Assembly: GCA_044450785.1 (NCBI GenBank)
Contig: JBIOJM010000210.1
Location: forward strand, 1-17,608
Reading direction: 5' to 3'
Origin: JBIOJM01 sp044450785
GTDB lineage: Bacteria; Planctomycetota; Planctomycetia; Isosphaerales; Isosphaeraceae
Length of the DNA stretch: 17,608 bases
A program made the position numbers and the translations under genes. Shown here in pieces: positions 1 to 7,603 of this stretch; within the stretch, counting starts at the first letter, position 1, and each line of letters starts with the position of its first letter. The notes beneath the pieces are model-generated. The model did no database searches. It had not been told where the DNA came from and saw only the letters and a program-made list of their open reading frames with translations.

Positions 1-1
1 C

Positions 2-250
2 CTCAAGGACCTCCTGGGGCCGGTCGGCGGGCCCGAGGAGGAGATCGCAGAACAGAGCGTGCGGGACCGCTACCTGGTCGGGATGCTCGCGCCCAAGCGG
101 CAGGAGCGTTCCCCGGAGGAATTCGACGAGCTTCCCCAAGGGGGCAGCGGCCCGGTCGAGGACGGCACACCTGAGAGCACGTCCCCGGCGAACAAGACGA
201 TGTTCCCGTCTTCGTTCGGGATGACCTTCTGCGTCAGGCTGGACGCGTAG
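2..250 (+). pseudogene. drmA: DrmA N-terminal segment, cut by an in-frame TAG
   Basis: Open from the left edge of the window, so the true start lies outside. The translation contains RDRYLVGMLAPK and then PSSFGMTFCVRLDA, which fit the conserved N-terminal part of DISARM DrmA helicases (family recalled from knowledge, not searched). The frame stops at TAG 248-250. The same frame continues immediately afterwards with AIQINARWGHYHRD, which reads as the natural continuation of the same domain, and stays open to 3508. The stop is therefore inside the gene and not at its end. One base change from GAG, CAG or AAG would explain it; a sequencing or assembly error is equally possible. Without suppression, only this fragment would be made from the original start. 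Confidence 0.75.
248..250 (+). other. In-frame amber codon inside drmA
   Basis: TAG in the drmA reading frame between ...FCVRLDA and AIQINARWGHY.... No frame change occurs across it: codons on both sides belong to frame 2 of the window and both read as DrmA. No suppressor tRNA is visible in the window. Most simply a nonsense mutation or a base error. Confidence 0.8.
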
Positions 251-427
251 GCCATCCAGATCAACGCCCGCTGGGGCCACTACCACCGGGACCGGAGCGC
301 GACGCTCACCACGCCAGGCGGCGACAAGAAGCTGGTCTGGAAGCGAAGCCAGCGGGAGGCCGTCTCCGAGCCGATCCCGCTGACGGCCGGCCGGCTGAAC
401 TGGACGCCGGACGCCGAGTTCCCCCAG

Positions 428-3400
428 GTGCAAGTGCAGGGGCTGGTCCGCAAGCGGGAGCACTTCTGGAGCGTCACCCTGTTCCTCGTCAACGGGCAGG
501 CTGAGCCGAAGAAGCTGAGGGACGCGGCCTGGCTGTTCCAGCCGGAACTGATCGTCGAATCCCCCGACCATGGGCCGGTCTTCCAGAGCCACGCCCACCA
601 GAAAGAACCCGGCAAGGCCGATCCGGTTGCGTTTGCCGAGGAGCAGGAGATGGCGATGCTCTACCGCCATCAGATCGAGTTCGGCGTGGGGCACGGAGTC
701 AGCGTCCACGCTGATTGCCCCGAGGGGGTCCGCGACCGGGCGCGCCGGCTCTCGACGGTGGTGGTTCCCGCTTACGAGGTGCCCCAGACCACGCCCCCGA
801 CCGTTGCCGACTGGCCCAAGCTGGCCGGTCTGGTCGTGGATATGAAGGAGCTGGGCGAGACGCCCACGGCTCAACTCGGGGCGAAATTGCGGCCCTTGCT
901 CGTCGCCTATGGAGCGTGGATCCACGACCGGCAGGCGGAGCTCACCAATCCGGACATGAGCCTCTATCAGGCGCCGGGCAAGAACTCCCTGGGCCGGTGC
1001 CGGGAGGCCCTCCGGCGCATCGAGGCGGGCCTGACGCTGCTCGTGGAGGATGAGAAAGCCGCCCAAGCGTTCCGGTTCGCCAACCTGGCCATGTGGCAGC
1101 AGCGCGTGCACACGATCATTTCCCTGAAAAGAAGGCGGGAGGAACCGGTGGACGAGCGGTCCGTCGACGTGCCCGCCAACCGGTCGTGGTATCCCTTTCA
1201 GTTGGCCTTCTTGCTCCTCAACCTGCCGGGGGTCACCAGGCTCGAGCACAAGGACCGGTCCGACGCCGCCGAGGCGGTGGCCGACCTGCTGTGGTTCCCC
1301 ACGGGCGGCGGCAAGACCGAGGCATACCTCGGTCTGTCGGCCTACACCATGGGCCTGCGGCGGCTTCAAGGGCCGGTGGGCGGTCGTTCCGGGGAACAGG
1401 GCGTTGCGGTTCTGATGAGATACACGCTGCGGCTGCTGACCATCCAGCAGTTCCAGCGAGCCGCCGCGCTGATCTGCGCGTGCGAGGTCATCCGGCGGGG
1501 CGACGAGGCGAAGTGGGGCAAGGAGCCGTTCCGCATCGGACTCTGGGTCGGGCAGAAGACCACGCCGAACACGACCGAACAAGCGGCCGAGGCAATCCAG
1601 CAGGAGCACGGCGGCAAGTTCAAGGGTCGAGGGGGTGGCTCACCGGCCCAACTGACCAACTGCCCGTGGTGCGGGGCGAAGATCGAGCCTGGCCGGGACA
1701 TCAAGGTCGAGGGCTACGCCAAGGGCCGCTGCCGCACGGTCTCCTCTTGCGGCGACGTGCTGGGGCGCTGCCCGTTCAGCGCCAAGAACTCGCCGCTCGA
1801 GGGCATCCCGGTCCTGGTGGTGGACGAGGAGATCTACCGGCGCCTGCCCACCTTGCTGATCGCCACGGTGGACAAGTTCGCCCAGATGCCGTGGAACGGC
1901 AAGGTCCAGATGCTCTTCGGCCAGGTTGACGGCTACTGCTCGCGACACGGATTCCGGTCGCCCGAGGTCGAGGACGCTGACTCGCACCCCAAGAAGGACA
2001 AGTACCCCCCGGCCAAGACCACGGCGCATCCACTGCTGCGACCGCCTGATTTGATCATCCAGGACGAGCTGCACCTGATCAGCGGCCCGTTGGGGACGCT
2101 CGTGGGGCTGTACGAGACGGCGGTGGACAGGCTCTGCTCGTGGGACGTCAACGGCAAGACCGTCCGTCCCAAGCTGATCGCCTCGACGGCGACGATCCGC
2201 AAGGCCAGGGACCAGATCCACGCGACGTTCCTGCGGGATGTCCGGGTGTTCCCCCCGAATGGGCTCGACGTGCGGGACAACTTCTTCGCCCTCCAGCGGC
2301 CCCCGAGCGAGGACTTGCCGGGTCGCCGGTACATCGGCATCTGCGCTCCCGGCCGCAGGCTCAAGGTCGCCCTGATCCGGACCTACGTCGCCCTGCTGTC
2401 GTCGGCCCAGTCCCTCTACGAGAAGAAGGGCTACGGCAAGGAGGTCGACCCGTGGATGACCCTGATCGGCTACTTCAACTCGATGCGGGAACTGGGTGGG
2501 ATGCGGCGGCTGGTCGATGACGACGTGCAGACGCGCTTGAAGAAGATGGACCAGCGAGGGCTGACCGTCCGGCTGCTCCACTCGATTGACGAGCTGACCT
2601 CGCGCAAGGACTCGACCGACATCCCCGACGTGCTTGACCATCTCGAGGTGGCGTTTGACCCGCAGAGCGAGGCCAAGCGCAAGGAGATGGCCAGGCGGGG
2701 GCAGCTCAGGGACATGCCCAAGCGGCCCCTCGACGTTCTGCTGGCGACTAACATGGTCTCGGTCGGCGTGGACGTGCAGCGGCTCGGCTTGATGGTTGTT
2801 GGCGGTCAGCCCAAGACGACGGCCGAGTACATCCAGGCGACCAGCCGGGTCGGCCGGAGGTTCCCGGGCCTGGTCTTCACTGCCTACAACTGGACACGGC
2901 CCCGTGACCTTTCGCACTACGAGCGGTTCGAGCACTACCACGCGACGTTCTACAACCACGTCGAGGCGCTGTCGGTGACCCCGTTCGCATCGGGGTCCTT
3001 GAGCCGGGGCCTGACGGCCCTGCTGGTGTCGTGCATCCGGCTTCAGGGGACCGAGTTCAACGCCAATCAGAGGGCGAGCCGGATCGACCGCAACCATCCC
3101 TACGTGAAGGAAGCGCTCAAGACGATTCTGCGGAGGGCCGAGCTGGTGGGGTCGGGCGACGACCAGTTGCTCCCGAACCTGAAGGCCGAGTTGAACGAGC
3201 GGCTCGACGAGTGGCTGGCCGAGGCCCAGAGGAACGCGGGGGGGCGGGTCCTCGGCTACGACGAGCAGCGCGACGGGATCACGGTCGGCCTGCTGCACCG
3301 GGCCGGCATGGAGCCGTGGGACGACTTCACCTGGGAAGGACAAGAGCCGGTACGTGCACCGGATCTGCAAGAAGCCAGGGAAGCCGCCCACGGTGGTGCC

Positions 3401-3508
3401 GGCCCGGTTCCTCGTGGCCTGCGAGCAAGGCCATCTGGACGACTTTCCGTGGGTCGAGTTCGTCCACAGGGGCAAGACCGACTGCCGGTACGAGCTGCGG
3501 CTCTATGA
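428..3508 (+). CDS. drmA: DISARM helicase DrmA, main part, with damaged 3' end
   Basis: Large superfamily 2 helicase-like ATPase of the DISARM anti-phage system, thought to act with DrmB on incoming DNA. Motifs seen: Walker A FPTGGGKTEAY (about 1292-1324); a Cys-rich zinc-finger-like patch with CPWC (about 1660-1790); the DEAH-like box QDELHLIS (about 2060-2083); STAT as motif III (about 2183); and, in the helicase C domain, ATNMVSVGVDVQRLG (about 2744-2788) and QATSRVGRRFPG (about 2834-2868). The frame is open from 251. GTG 428 is merely the first start codon offered after the TAG at 248-250 and is unlikely to be the native start. From about 3340 the translation becomes Arg/Pro/Gly-rich sequence read out of frame over drmB, so the true C-terminus is lost. 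drmB and drmC follow. Identity as DrmA is confident; function is doubtful because of the two lesions. Confidence 0.85.
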   Translation: MQVQGLVRKREHFWSVTLFLVNGQAEPKKLRDAAWLFQPELIVESPDHGPVFQSHAHQKEPGKADPVAFAEEQEMAMLYRHQIEFGVGHGVSVHADCPEGVRDRARRLSTVVVPAYEVPQTTPPTVADWPKLAGLVVDMKELGETPTAQLGAKLRPLLVAYGAWIHDRQAELTNPDMSLYQAPGKNSLGRCREALRRIEAGLTLLVEDEKAAQAFRFANLAMWQQRVHTIISLKRRREEPVDERSVDVPANRSWYPFQLAFLLLNLPGVTRLEHKDRSDAAEAVADLLWFPTGGGKTEAYLGLSAYTMGLRRLQGPVGGRSGEQGVAVLMRYTLRLLTIQQFQRAAALICACEVIRRGDEAKWGKEPFRIGLWVGQKTTPNTTEQAAEAIQQEHGGKFKGRGGGSPAQLTNCPWCGAKIEPGRDIKVEGYAKGRCRTVSSCGDVLGRCPFSAKNSPLEGIPVLVVDEEIYRRLPTLLIATVDKFAQMPWNGKVQMLFGQVDGYCSRHGFRSPEVEDADSHPKKDKYPPAKTTAHPLLRPPDLIIQDELHLISGPLGTLVGLYETAVDRLCSWDVNGKTVRPKLIASTATIRKARDQIHATFLRDVRVFPPNGLDVRDNFFALQRPPSEDLPGRRYIGICAPGRRLKVALIRTYVALLSSAQSLYEKKGYGKEVDPWMTLIGYFNSMRELGGMRRLVDDDVQTRLKKMDQRGLTVRLLHSIDELTSRKDSTDIPDVLDHLEVAFDPQSEAKRKEMARRGQLRDMPKRPLDVLLATNMVSVGVDVQRLGLMVVGGQPKTTAEYIQATSRVGRRFPGLVFTAYNWTRPRDLSHYERFEHYHATFYNHVEALSVTPFASGSLSRGLTALLVSCIRLQGTEFNANQRASRIDRNHPYVKEALKTILRRAELVGSGDDQLLPNLKAELNERLDEWLAEAQRNAGGRVLGYDEQRDGITVGLLHRAGMEPWDDFTWEGQEPVRAPDLQEAREAAHGGAGPVPRGLRARPSGRLSVGRVRPQGQDRLPVRAAAL
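3322..3353 (+). other. Apparent drmA/drmB deletion junction
   Basis: Frame 2 reads as DrmA up to about PWDDFT (ending near 3330). Frame 3 reads as DrmB interior from about GKDKSRYVHRIC (starting near 3333). DrmA proteins normally continue past this point, and DrmB proteins normally have about 100 residues before the VPARFLVACE segment, which here begins only 14 residues after the first available start. The two genes thus appear to be joined by loss of several hundred bases. The exact breakpoint cannot be fixed without homologues. Confidence 0.6.
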
Positions 3509-5165
3509 GCTGGGGGCGTCGGGAGAAGTGGCCGACATTCAGGTGCAATGCGTGAGATGCGACCTCAAGCGCCGCCTCTCCGATGCGTTCAGCGAGGAGG
3601 GCCGTGAGGAGCTGGCCGGGTGCCGGGGGCGCTGGCCCCACCTGCGGAAATACGACGAGGAGGCCTGCGAGGGGCGGCAGCGGGCGATCCTGCTCGGGGC
3701 CTCGAATTCCTGGTTTCCGATCGTACTATCCGTGCTGTCGATCCCGACGACGACCGACAAGCTGGGCCAACTGGTCGAGTTGAACTGGGCGGAGCTGGAG
3801 GAGTGCGTGTCGGCCCGGGAAGTGATGCTCAAACGGAAGCTGCTCAAGGGGGTTGCCGCCTTCAGCGAGGACCAGATCTGGGAAGCGGTCACCAGGCGGA
3901 TGGAGGCCAGCGGTCAGGAGGAGGACGAGTTCCTCGACTTGCGGGAGCCCGAGTGGGCGGTCTTCTCAAATCCCGACCCGAGCCTTAATAGCCGTGACTT
4001 CAAGCTCCGGGTCGTCGATCCGCCCGAGGCGTACCGCAATGCCTTGAAGAAGGTCGTCCTCGCCGAGCGGCTGCGTGAGGTCCGCGCCCTGATCGGGTTT
4101 ACCCGGATCGAGTCGCCCGGCGATTACACCGAGATTGGTGATTTCCCGAAGGAACAACGGGTTCCGCTGAGCCGGAAGGCCCTGAAGTGGGTGCCCACGT
4201 CCGAGATCCGGGGCGAGGGGGTGTTCCTCCATTTCTCGGAGCGGGCCATCGAGGCGTGGGTCAAGAAGACCAGGGAGCGGGAGAACGAGTTCTTCGAGGC
4301 CCACAGGCGGTGGCGGCAGGACCGCGGTCTCGAGCCCAACGACGGCTTCCCGACGATGCGCTACGTCCTCCTGCACTCGCTGGCCCACGCCCTGATCCGC
4401 CAGTTCGCCGTCGAGTGCGGCTACACGACGGCGAGCATCCGAGAGCGGATCTACTCTCGCGCTCCGGGCGGCGACCACGAGCCGATGGCGGGCATCTTGC
4501 TCTACACCGCCGCCCCGGACAGCGAGGGGACGCTTGGAGGTCTAGTCGCCCTGGGCGATCCGAAGACACTCGGGCGGCACCTGGATCAGGCCCTCGAGGC
4601 GATGCGGCTCTGCGCCTCGGACCCGCTGTGCGCCGAGCACCACCCGATCAAGGACGGGCTGACGCTCCACGGTGCGGCCTGCCACGCCTGCCTGTTCCTG
4701 CCCGAGACCTCGTGTGAGCGAGGCAACAAGTACCTCGACCGCTCGGTGCTGGTCTCGACGGTCGAGTCGGGTGAACTGGCGTTCTTCACCAAGTTCGCCG
4801 AGGCCGTCCCCGAGGCGACGATCACGGCCGAGACCGACGAATCGGTGTCCCCTTCAAGCCCGGTGGAGACGGCTCTCAGCGAGACCGACCTACTCGTGGA
4901 CCTCTGTGACGAGCGGTGTCAGGAGTTCGTTCGGTCGTGGTCGAAGCGAAAGTTGCCTCCGCCCGAGGCCGGCTACGAGCTTCAGGACGGTCACGGCCGG
5001 GTCTGCGCCCAGGCCGAGCTGGCTTGGCCCGACCGGAAGGTTGCGGCCGTGCTGCCCGAGGGAGGAGACTACCGGACGTCGTTCGAGGAGTTGGGCTGGA
5101 CGGTCTTCGACGCCGCCGACCTGGCCAAGCACGAAGCGGAGCTGCGATCGAAGGTGGAGGGCTGA
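3354..5165 (+). CDS. drmB: DISARM protein DrmB (DUF1998), N-terminally truncated
   Basis: DrmB is the DUF1998-domain partner of the DrmA helicase in DISARM. Seen here: VPARFLVACEQGHLDDFPW at residues 15-33, a hallmark of DrmB; a central charged region; RYVLLHSLAHALIRQF at about 336-351, the core of DUF1998; and a C-terminal Cys cluster CASDPLC (420-426) and CHAC...SC (443-454), probably zinc-binding, followed by ERGNKYLDR. GTG 3354 is only the first start codon in the open frame. Codons upstream (GKDKSRY) already look like DrmB, so the native N-terminus of about 100 residues seems to be missing by deletion. The tail of the drmA frame overlaps it by 155 bases. The stop is three bases before the drmC GTG, indicating an operon. 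The family is confident; full activity is unlikely. Confidence 0.85.
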   Translation: MHRICKKPGKPPTVVPARFLVACEQGHLDDFPWVEFVHRGKTDCRYELRLYELGASGEVADIQVQCVRCDLKRRLSDAFSEEGREELAGCRGRWPHLRKYDEEACEGRQRAILLGASNSWFPIVLSVLSIPTTTDKLGQLVELNWAELEECVSAREVMLKRKLLKGVAAFSEDQIWEAVTRRMEASGQEEDEFLDLREPEWAVFSNPDPSLNSRDFKLRVVDPPEAYRNALKKVVLAERLREVRALIGFTRIESPGDYTEIGDFPKEQRVPLSRKALKWVPTSEIRGEGVFLHFSERAIEAWVKKTRERENEFFEAHRRWRQDRGLEPNDGFPTMRYVLLHSLAHALIRQFAVECGYTTASIRERIYSRAPGGDHEPMAGILLYTAAPDSEGTLGGLVALGDPKTLGRHLDQALEAMRLCASDPLCAEHHPIKDGLTLHGAACHACLFLPETSCERGNKYLDRSVLVSTVESGELAFFTKFAEAVPEATITAETDESVSPSSPVETALSETDLLVDLCDERCQEFVRSWSKRKLPPPEAGYELQDGHGRVCAQAELAWPDRKVAAVLPEGGDYRTSFEELGWTVFDAADLAKHEAELRSKVEG

Positions 5166-5168
5166 ACC

Positions 5169-5993
5169 GTGCCGCCGACCAAGGAAGAGTTCATGGGCAG
5201 CTACCACCTGATCGCGGAGGAAGCGTGCCGGCTGGCGAAGCTATTGCCTTCCTCAGTGGTCGAGGCCGTCGCCGCGCGACTTGAATGGTGTGACCGCTCG
5301 GACCTGGGGATGCTGCGGGACCAGATCGCCCAGGCCGTCTCGAGCCCCCACCACCGAGCGTTCGTGGTCGCCTTTCTCGATCGCTGGAGGTCGGAGGCCG
5401 GTGACGTCCTACCCCATTCTGTCGTCGCCGCTCTGCTCACGGCGTCAGAGGCCGAGAAGGGCCATCGGGAGACGCAATCCGTTGAGCTAGTCTGGACTGG
5501 CCCCGATGCCGGCGTCGTCCCGCTACGGCGAACGGAGCAGGTGATCTTGCAGGTGATCGACTCGGCCAGCCGGCGGATCACCCTGGTAAGCTATGCTGTT
5601 TATCGAATCCGCTACGTCTGTGAGGCTCTGGTCCGCGCGGCCAGCCGAGGTGTTCGGATCAATGTCGTCGTTGAAACGCCCGACAGACTTGAAGGCGAGA
5701 ACGAATACAACACGATCCGGGCGCTGGGTGAGGACGTTGCCGCCAGCTCGACTCTCTATTACTGGCCCAAGGAGCAGCGGGCCAGGGATTCCAGCGGCAA
5801 GCTGGGTAGCCTCCACGTCAAATGCGTGGTCGCCGACGGTCGTTGGTTATTCCTGTCGAGCGCCAATTTGACGGACTATGCGTTTACAATCAACATGGAG
5901 CTGGGGTTGCTGATCACGGGGGGAGATTTACCCAATCGAATCGAACGTCATTTCGAACGACTCATCGATCTAGGAACACTTGCGAAGGTATGA
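5169..5993 (+). CDS. drmC: DISARM phospholipase D-like protein DrmC
   Basis: Protein of 274 residues with one HKD motif, SLHVKCVVAD (H216, K218, D223), followed by SSANLTDYAFTINMELG. This is the phospholipase D/nuclease fold seen in DrmC; single-HKD proteins of the family usually form the active site as dimers. An N-terminal helical region (about 1-110) precedes the catalytic domain, which opens near LVSYAVYRIRYVCEAL. The start at GTG 5169 is supported by GGAGG eight bases upstream, inside the end of drmB; ATG 5193, with AGGAAG before it, is an alternative. In published DISARM work DrmC was not strictly required for defence in the tested system. The gene appears intact, unlike drmA and drmB. 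A run of seven T directly after the stop (5995-6001) separates it from the convergent endonuclease-like gene. Confidence 0.9.
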   Translation: MPPTKEEFMGSYHLIAEEACRLAKLLPSSVVEAVAARLEWCDRSDLGMLRDQIAQAVSSPHHRAFVVAFLDRWRSEAGDVLPHSVVAALLTASEAEKGHRETQSVELVWTGPDAGVVPLRRTEQVILQVIDSASRRITLVSYAVYRIRYVCEALVRAASRGVRINVVVETPDRLEGENEYNTIRALGEDVAASSTLYYWPKEQRARDSSGKLGSLHVKCVVADGRWLFLSSANLTDYAFTINMELGLLITGGDLPNRIERHFERLIDLGTLAKV

Positions 5994-6029
5994 CCTTTTT
6001 TTCATCACCCCAGGTCGGGACGTTCCAGC

Positions 6030-6899
6030 CTACTTGGCATCGTGGTGCTTACCGCGGGGTGACTTGGAGGAACGAGGCGTCTCGTTGGCGGCTTTGGTCG
6101 CGGGTTTCTTCTTGGCTGGCCTGGGCGCTCTGGCGTCGGCTCCCTTGCCCTTGGCCGTCTTGATCGCGTCCTTGGTGGTGCGGGCCGGTCCGGCCCGGCC
6201 GGCGGTGGCGGAGGAATGGGCTTCGTGCTTGCTTGCCAAGGCGAACGGGCAGATTTTGCGCAGCTCGCAGTGGGGACAGTCCGGCTGGTCCTCCGCGCAC
6301 GTGTCATTGGCGAGGTCTTCGATCAGGTCGAGAAATTCGGCGCCGCGGTTTTTGGGAATGGCCCGTTCCAGGACGGCTCGCAGAGCCGGGAGCTCGGATT
6401 CGGAGATTCCCAACCGCTTCAAGGCGCGGCGTGAGGCCTGATCGATCGGTATCGCATGGCCCCCAAGCGCCTGCTGGATGACGGTGGCCGTGACGTAGTC
6501 TGATGAGAAAGCGTCGTAGGTTCGCAGGACCTTGAGGGCATCCTTGAGCGGTTTCTTGGTCAACGCGTCGAGGGTAAAGCCGTAGGTTCGGCTGAAGAGC
6601 TGCCGGAGGAACCGGCGGATGCGCTGCGCCTTCAGCTCGGGATCGGGAAGTCCGGCCAGGTTCTCCTGGATCTCGTCGAGACTGCTGACGCGGATCTCAT
6701 TCCAGTCGAAGAACTCATCGTTGAAGCGAGACAGGGCCTGGTTGGCCTGCTCGCGTGTCGTGTCCTCGTGGCAGATCCCGTAGACGACCGACTTCAACAC
6801 CGAGAGCCTGGAGGCATTGCGATCGGCCTTGGACTTGTAGCGCCGCTTGAGCAATGTAAAGACGTTGGTCAGCAACTGCGTTTTGCTTTGTGTCGCCAT
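6030..6899 (-). CDS. Endonuclease III-like HhH-GPD protein with Fe-S motif and basic tail
   Basis: The start is placed at ATG 6899 (MATQSKTQLL, 289 residues); the frame is open to GTG 7001 but that overlaps the end of rbfA and reads as low-quality sequence. The C-terminal cluster C201-x6-C208-x2-C211-x5-C217 has exactly the spacing of the [4Fe-4S] loop of endonuclease III/MutY glycosylases. Residues about 30-195 fit the all-helical HhH-GPD fold, with PID (D153) in the place of the catalytic Asp. The hairpin that is normally LPGVGRKTA is replaced by a segment around YDAFSSDYVTA, so the Lys of bifunctional glycosylase/AP lyases is not seen. A tail of about 70 residues (220-289) is rich in Lys, Ala and Pro and probably binds nucleic acid. 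It lies 98 bases downstream of rbfA on the same strand, where truB often sits. A DNA repair or DNA-binding role is inferred; the substrate is unknown. Confidence 0.7.
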   Translation of the reverse strand: MATQSKTQLLTNVFTLLKRRYKSKADRNASRLSVLKSVVYGICHEDTTREQANQALSRFNDEFFDWNEIRVSSLDEIQENLAGLPDPELKAQRIRRFLRQLFSRTYGFTLDALTKKPLKDALKVLRTYDAFSSDYVTATVIQQALGGHAIPIDQASRRALKRLGISESELPALRAVLERAIPKNRGAEFLDLIEDLANDTCAEDQPDCPHCELRKICPFALASKHEAHSSATAGRAGPARTTKDAIKTAKGKGADARAPRPAKKKPATKAANETPRSSKSPRGKHHDAK

Positions 6900-6997
6900 G
6901 AGAATGATCGTGGGTTGAAGGCTGAACGAGGCAAGGTCGGGGAAACGGTGGGCTCGTGCTGAGGTAGGGCGCGACCGGTTCGCACTCTCCGGCCCAT

Positions 6998-7456
6998 TCA
7001 CGAGCTTTCAGGAACGGCGCCGTCGGCAGGATGGCCGCGCGCGGAGCTGTCCGCGGCCGGTTCCACTTCAGCCACGGCGATGGATTCACTCGGGGCTGCC
7101 TCCGGCCGCTGGTCCGAAGCAATGGCCTGATCGATCAGACGCGCCAGCTCGACCGATTTCTGGGAGCTGGTGTCGTGCTTGAAACTCAAGACCGGCGTAA
7201 ATCGGGTTTGCAGCCGCGCGGCCACGCGGGCCTGGAGGAAGCCGGTCGCGTGGTTCAGGCCCTTGAGCGTCCGCTTCTGCTCGGACTCGGGCCCCATGAT
7301 CGACACGTAGACCGTGGCGTGGCGCAAGTCGCTCGAAACCTCGACCCGGAGCACCGTGACCGAGCGCACGCGGGGATCCGCGACGTCGAAGAGGATCGCC
7401 GTGGCGACCACCTCGCGAATCGCTTCGGCCATCCGCAGGCTACGGTGTGTCGGCAT
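6998..7456 (-). CDS. rbfA: Ribosome-binding factor A
   Basis: RbfA helps mature the 16S rRNA 5' end within the 30S subunit and acts in the cytoplasm. The N-terminal part shows the family pattern: RMAEAIREVVATAI, DPRVRSVTVLRVEVSSDLRH, ATVYVSIMG, and LQTRFTPVLSFKHD, a KH-like fold. At 152 residues it is longer than many homologues; the extra 30 or so C-terminal residues are Ala/Glu/Ser-rich and probably disordered. Start ATG 7456 is preceded by AAGGTG about seven bases away. It is downstream of infB on the same strand, the usual nusA-infB-rbfA order, but an inverted heptamer repeat lies in the 147-base gap between them and may affect read-through. Confidence 0.95.
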   Translation of the reverse strand: MPTHRSLRMAEAIREVVATAILFDVADPRVRSVTVLRVEVSSDLRHATVYVSIMGPESEQKRTLKGLNHATGFLQARVAARLQTRFTPVLSFKHDTSSQKSVELARLIDQAIASDQRPEAAPSESIAVAEVEPAADSSARGHPADGAVPESS

Positions 7457-7473
7457 CGATGTTCACCTTCGAG

Positions 7474-7590
7474 AAAAGGATGAAGGATGAAGGATGAAGG
7501 ATGAAGGATGAGTCGGAAATCGCTCGATCACGAAGGGTTTTATTCATCCTTCATCCTTCATCCTTCCGTCCTTCCGTCCTTCGGTCCTTC
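7474..7590. repeat. Inverted heptamer element, copy 1 (between infB and rbfA)
   Basis: Left arm: nearly five tandem GGATGAA units (7478-7511) preceded by AAAA. Right arm: three exact TTCATCC units (7543-7563), then drifting units TTCCGTCC, TTCCGTCC and TTCGGTCC up to 7590. The arms can pair over at least 21 bases around a core of 31 bases (7512-7542). Read on the - strand, the core begins TAAAAC and ends TCCGAC, the same edges as in the copy at 15058-15170, so the two copies are related and inverted relative to each other. The outer right arm is eroded. Its effect is unknown; on the infB-rbfA transcript it would form a long hairpin. Confidence 0.9.
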
Positions 7591-7603
7591 CACTGGCAAC
7601 TGA

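Noticed and set aside
248..250. TAG read as pyrrolysine or another amino acid
   Set aside because: No supporting tRNA or pyl genes in view, and the residue position gives no reason for it; mutation or base error is simpler.
1640..3475. 611-residue open frame on the - strand
   Set aside because: It lies opposite the drmA frame with clear helicase motifs; its translation is low-complexity and shows no family. High GC leaves long antisense frames open.
7478..7563. CRISPR-like array
   Set aside because: Units are 7 bases in direct contact with no spacers and form an inverted pair; no cas genes nearby.
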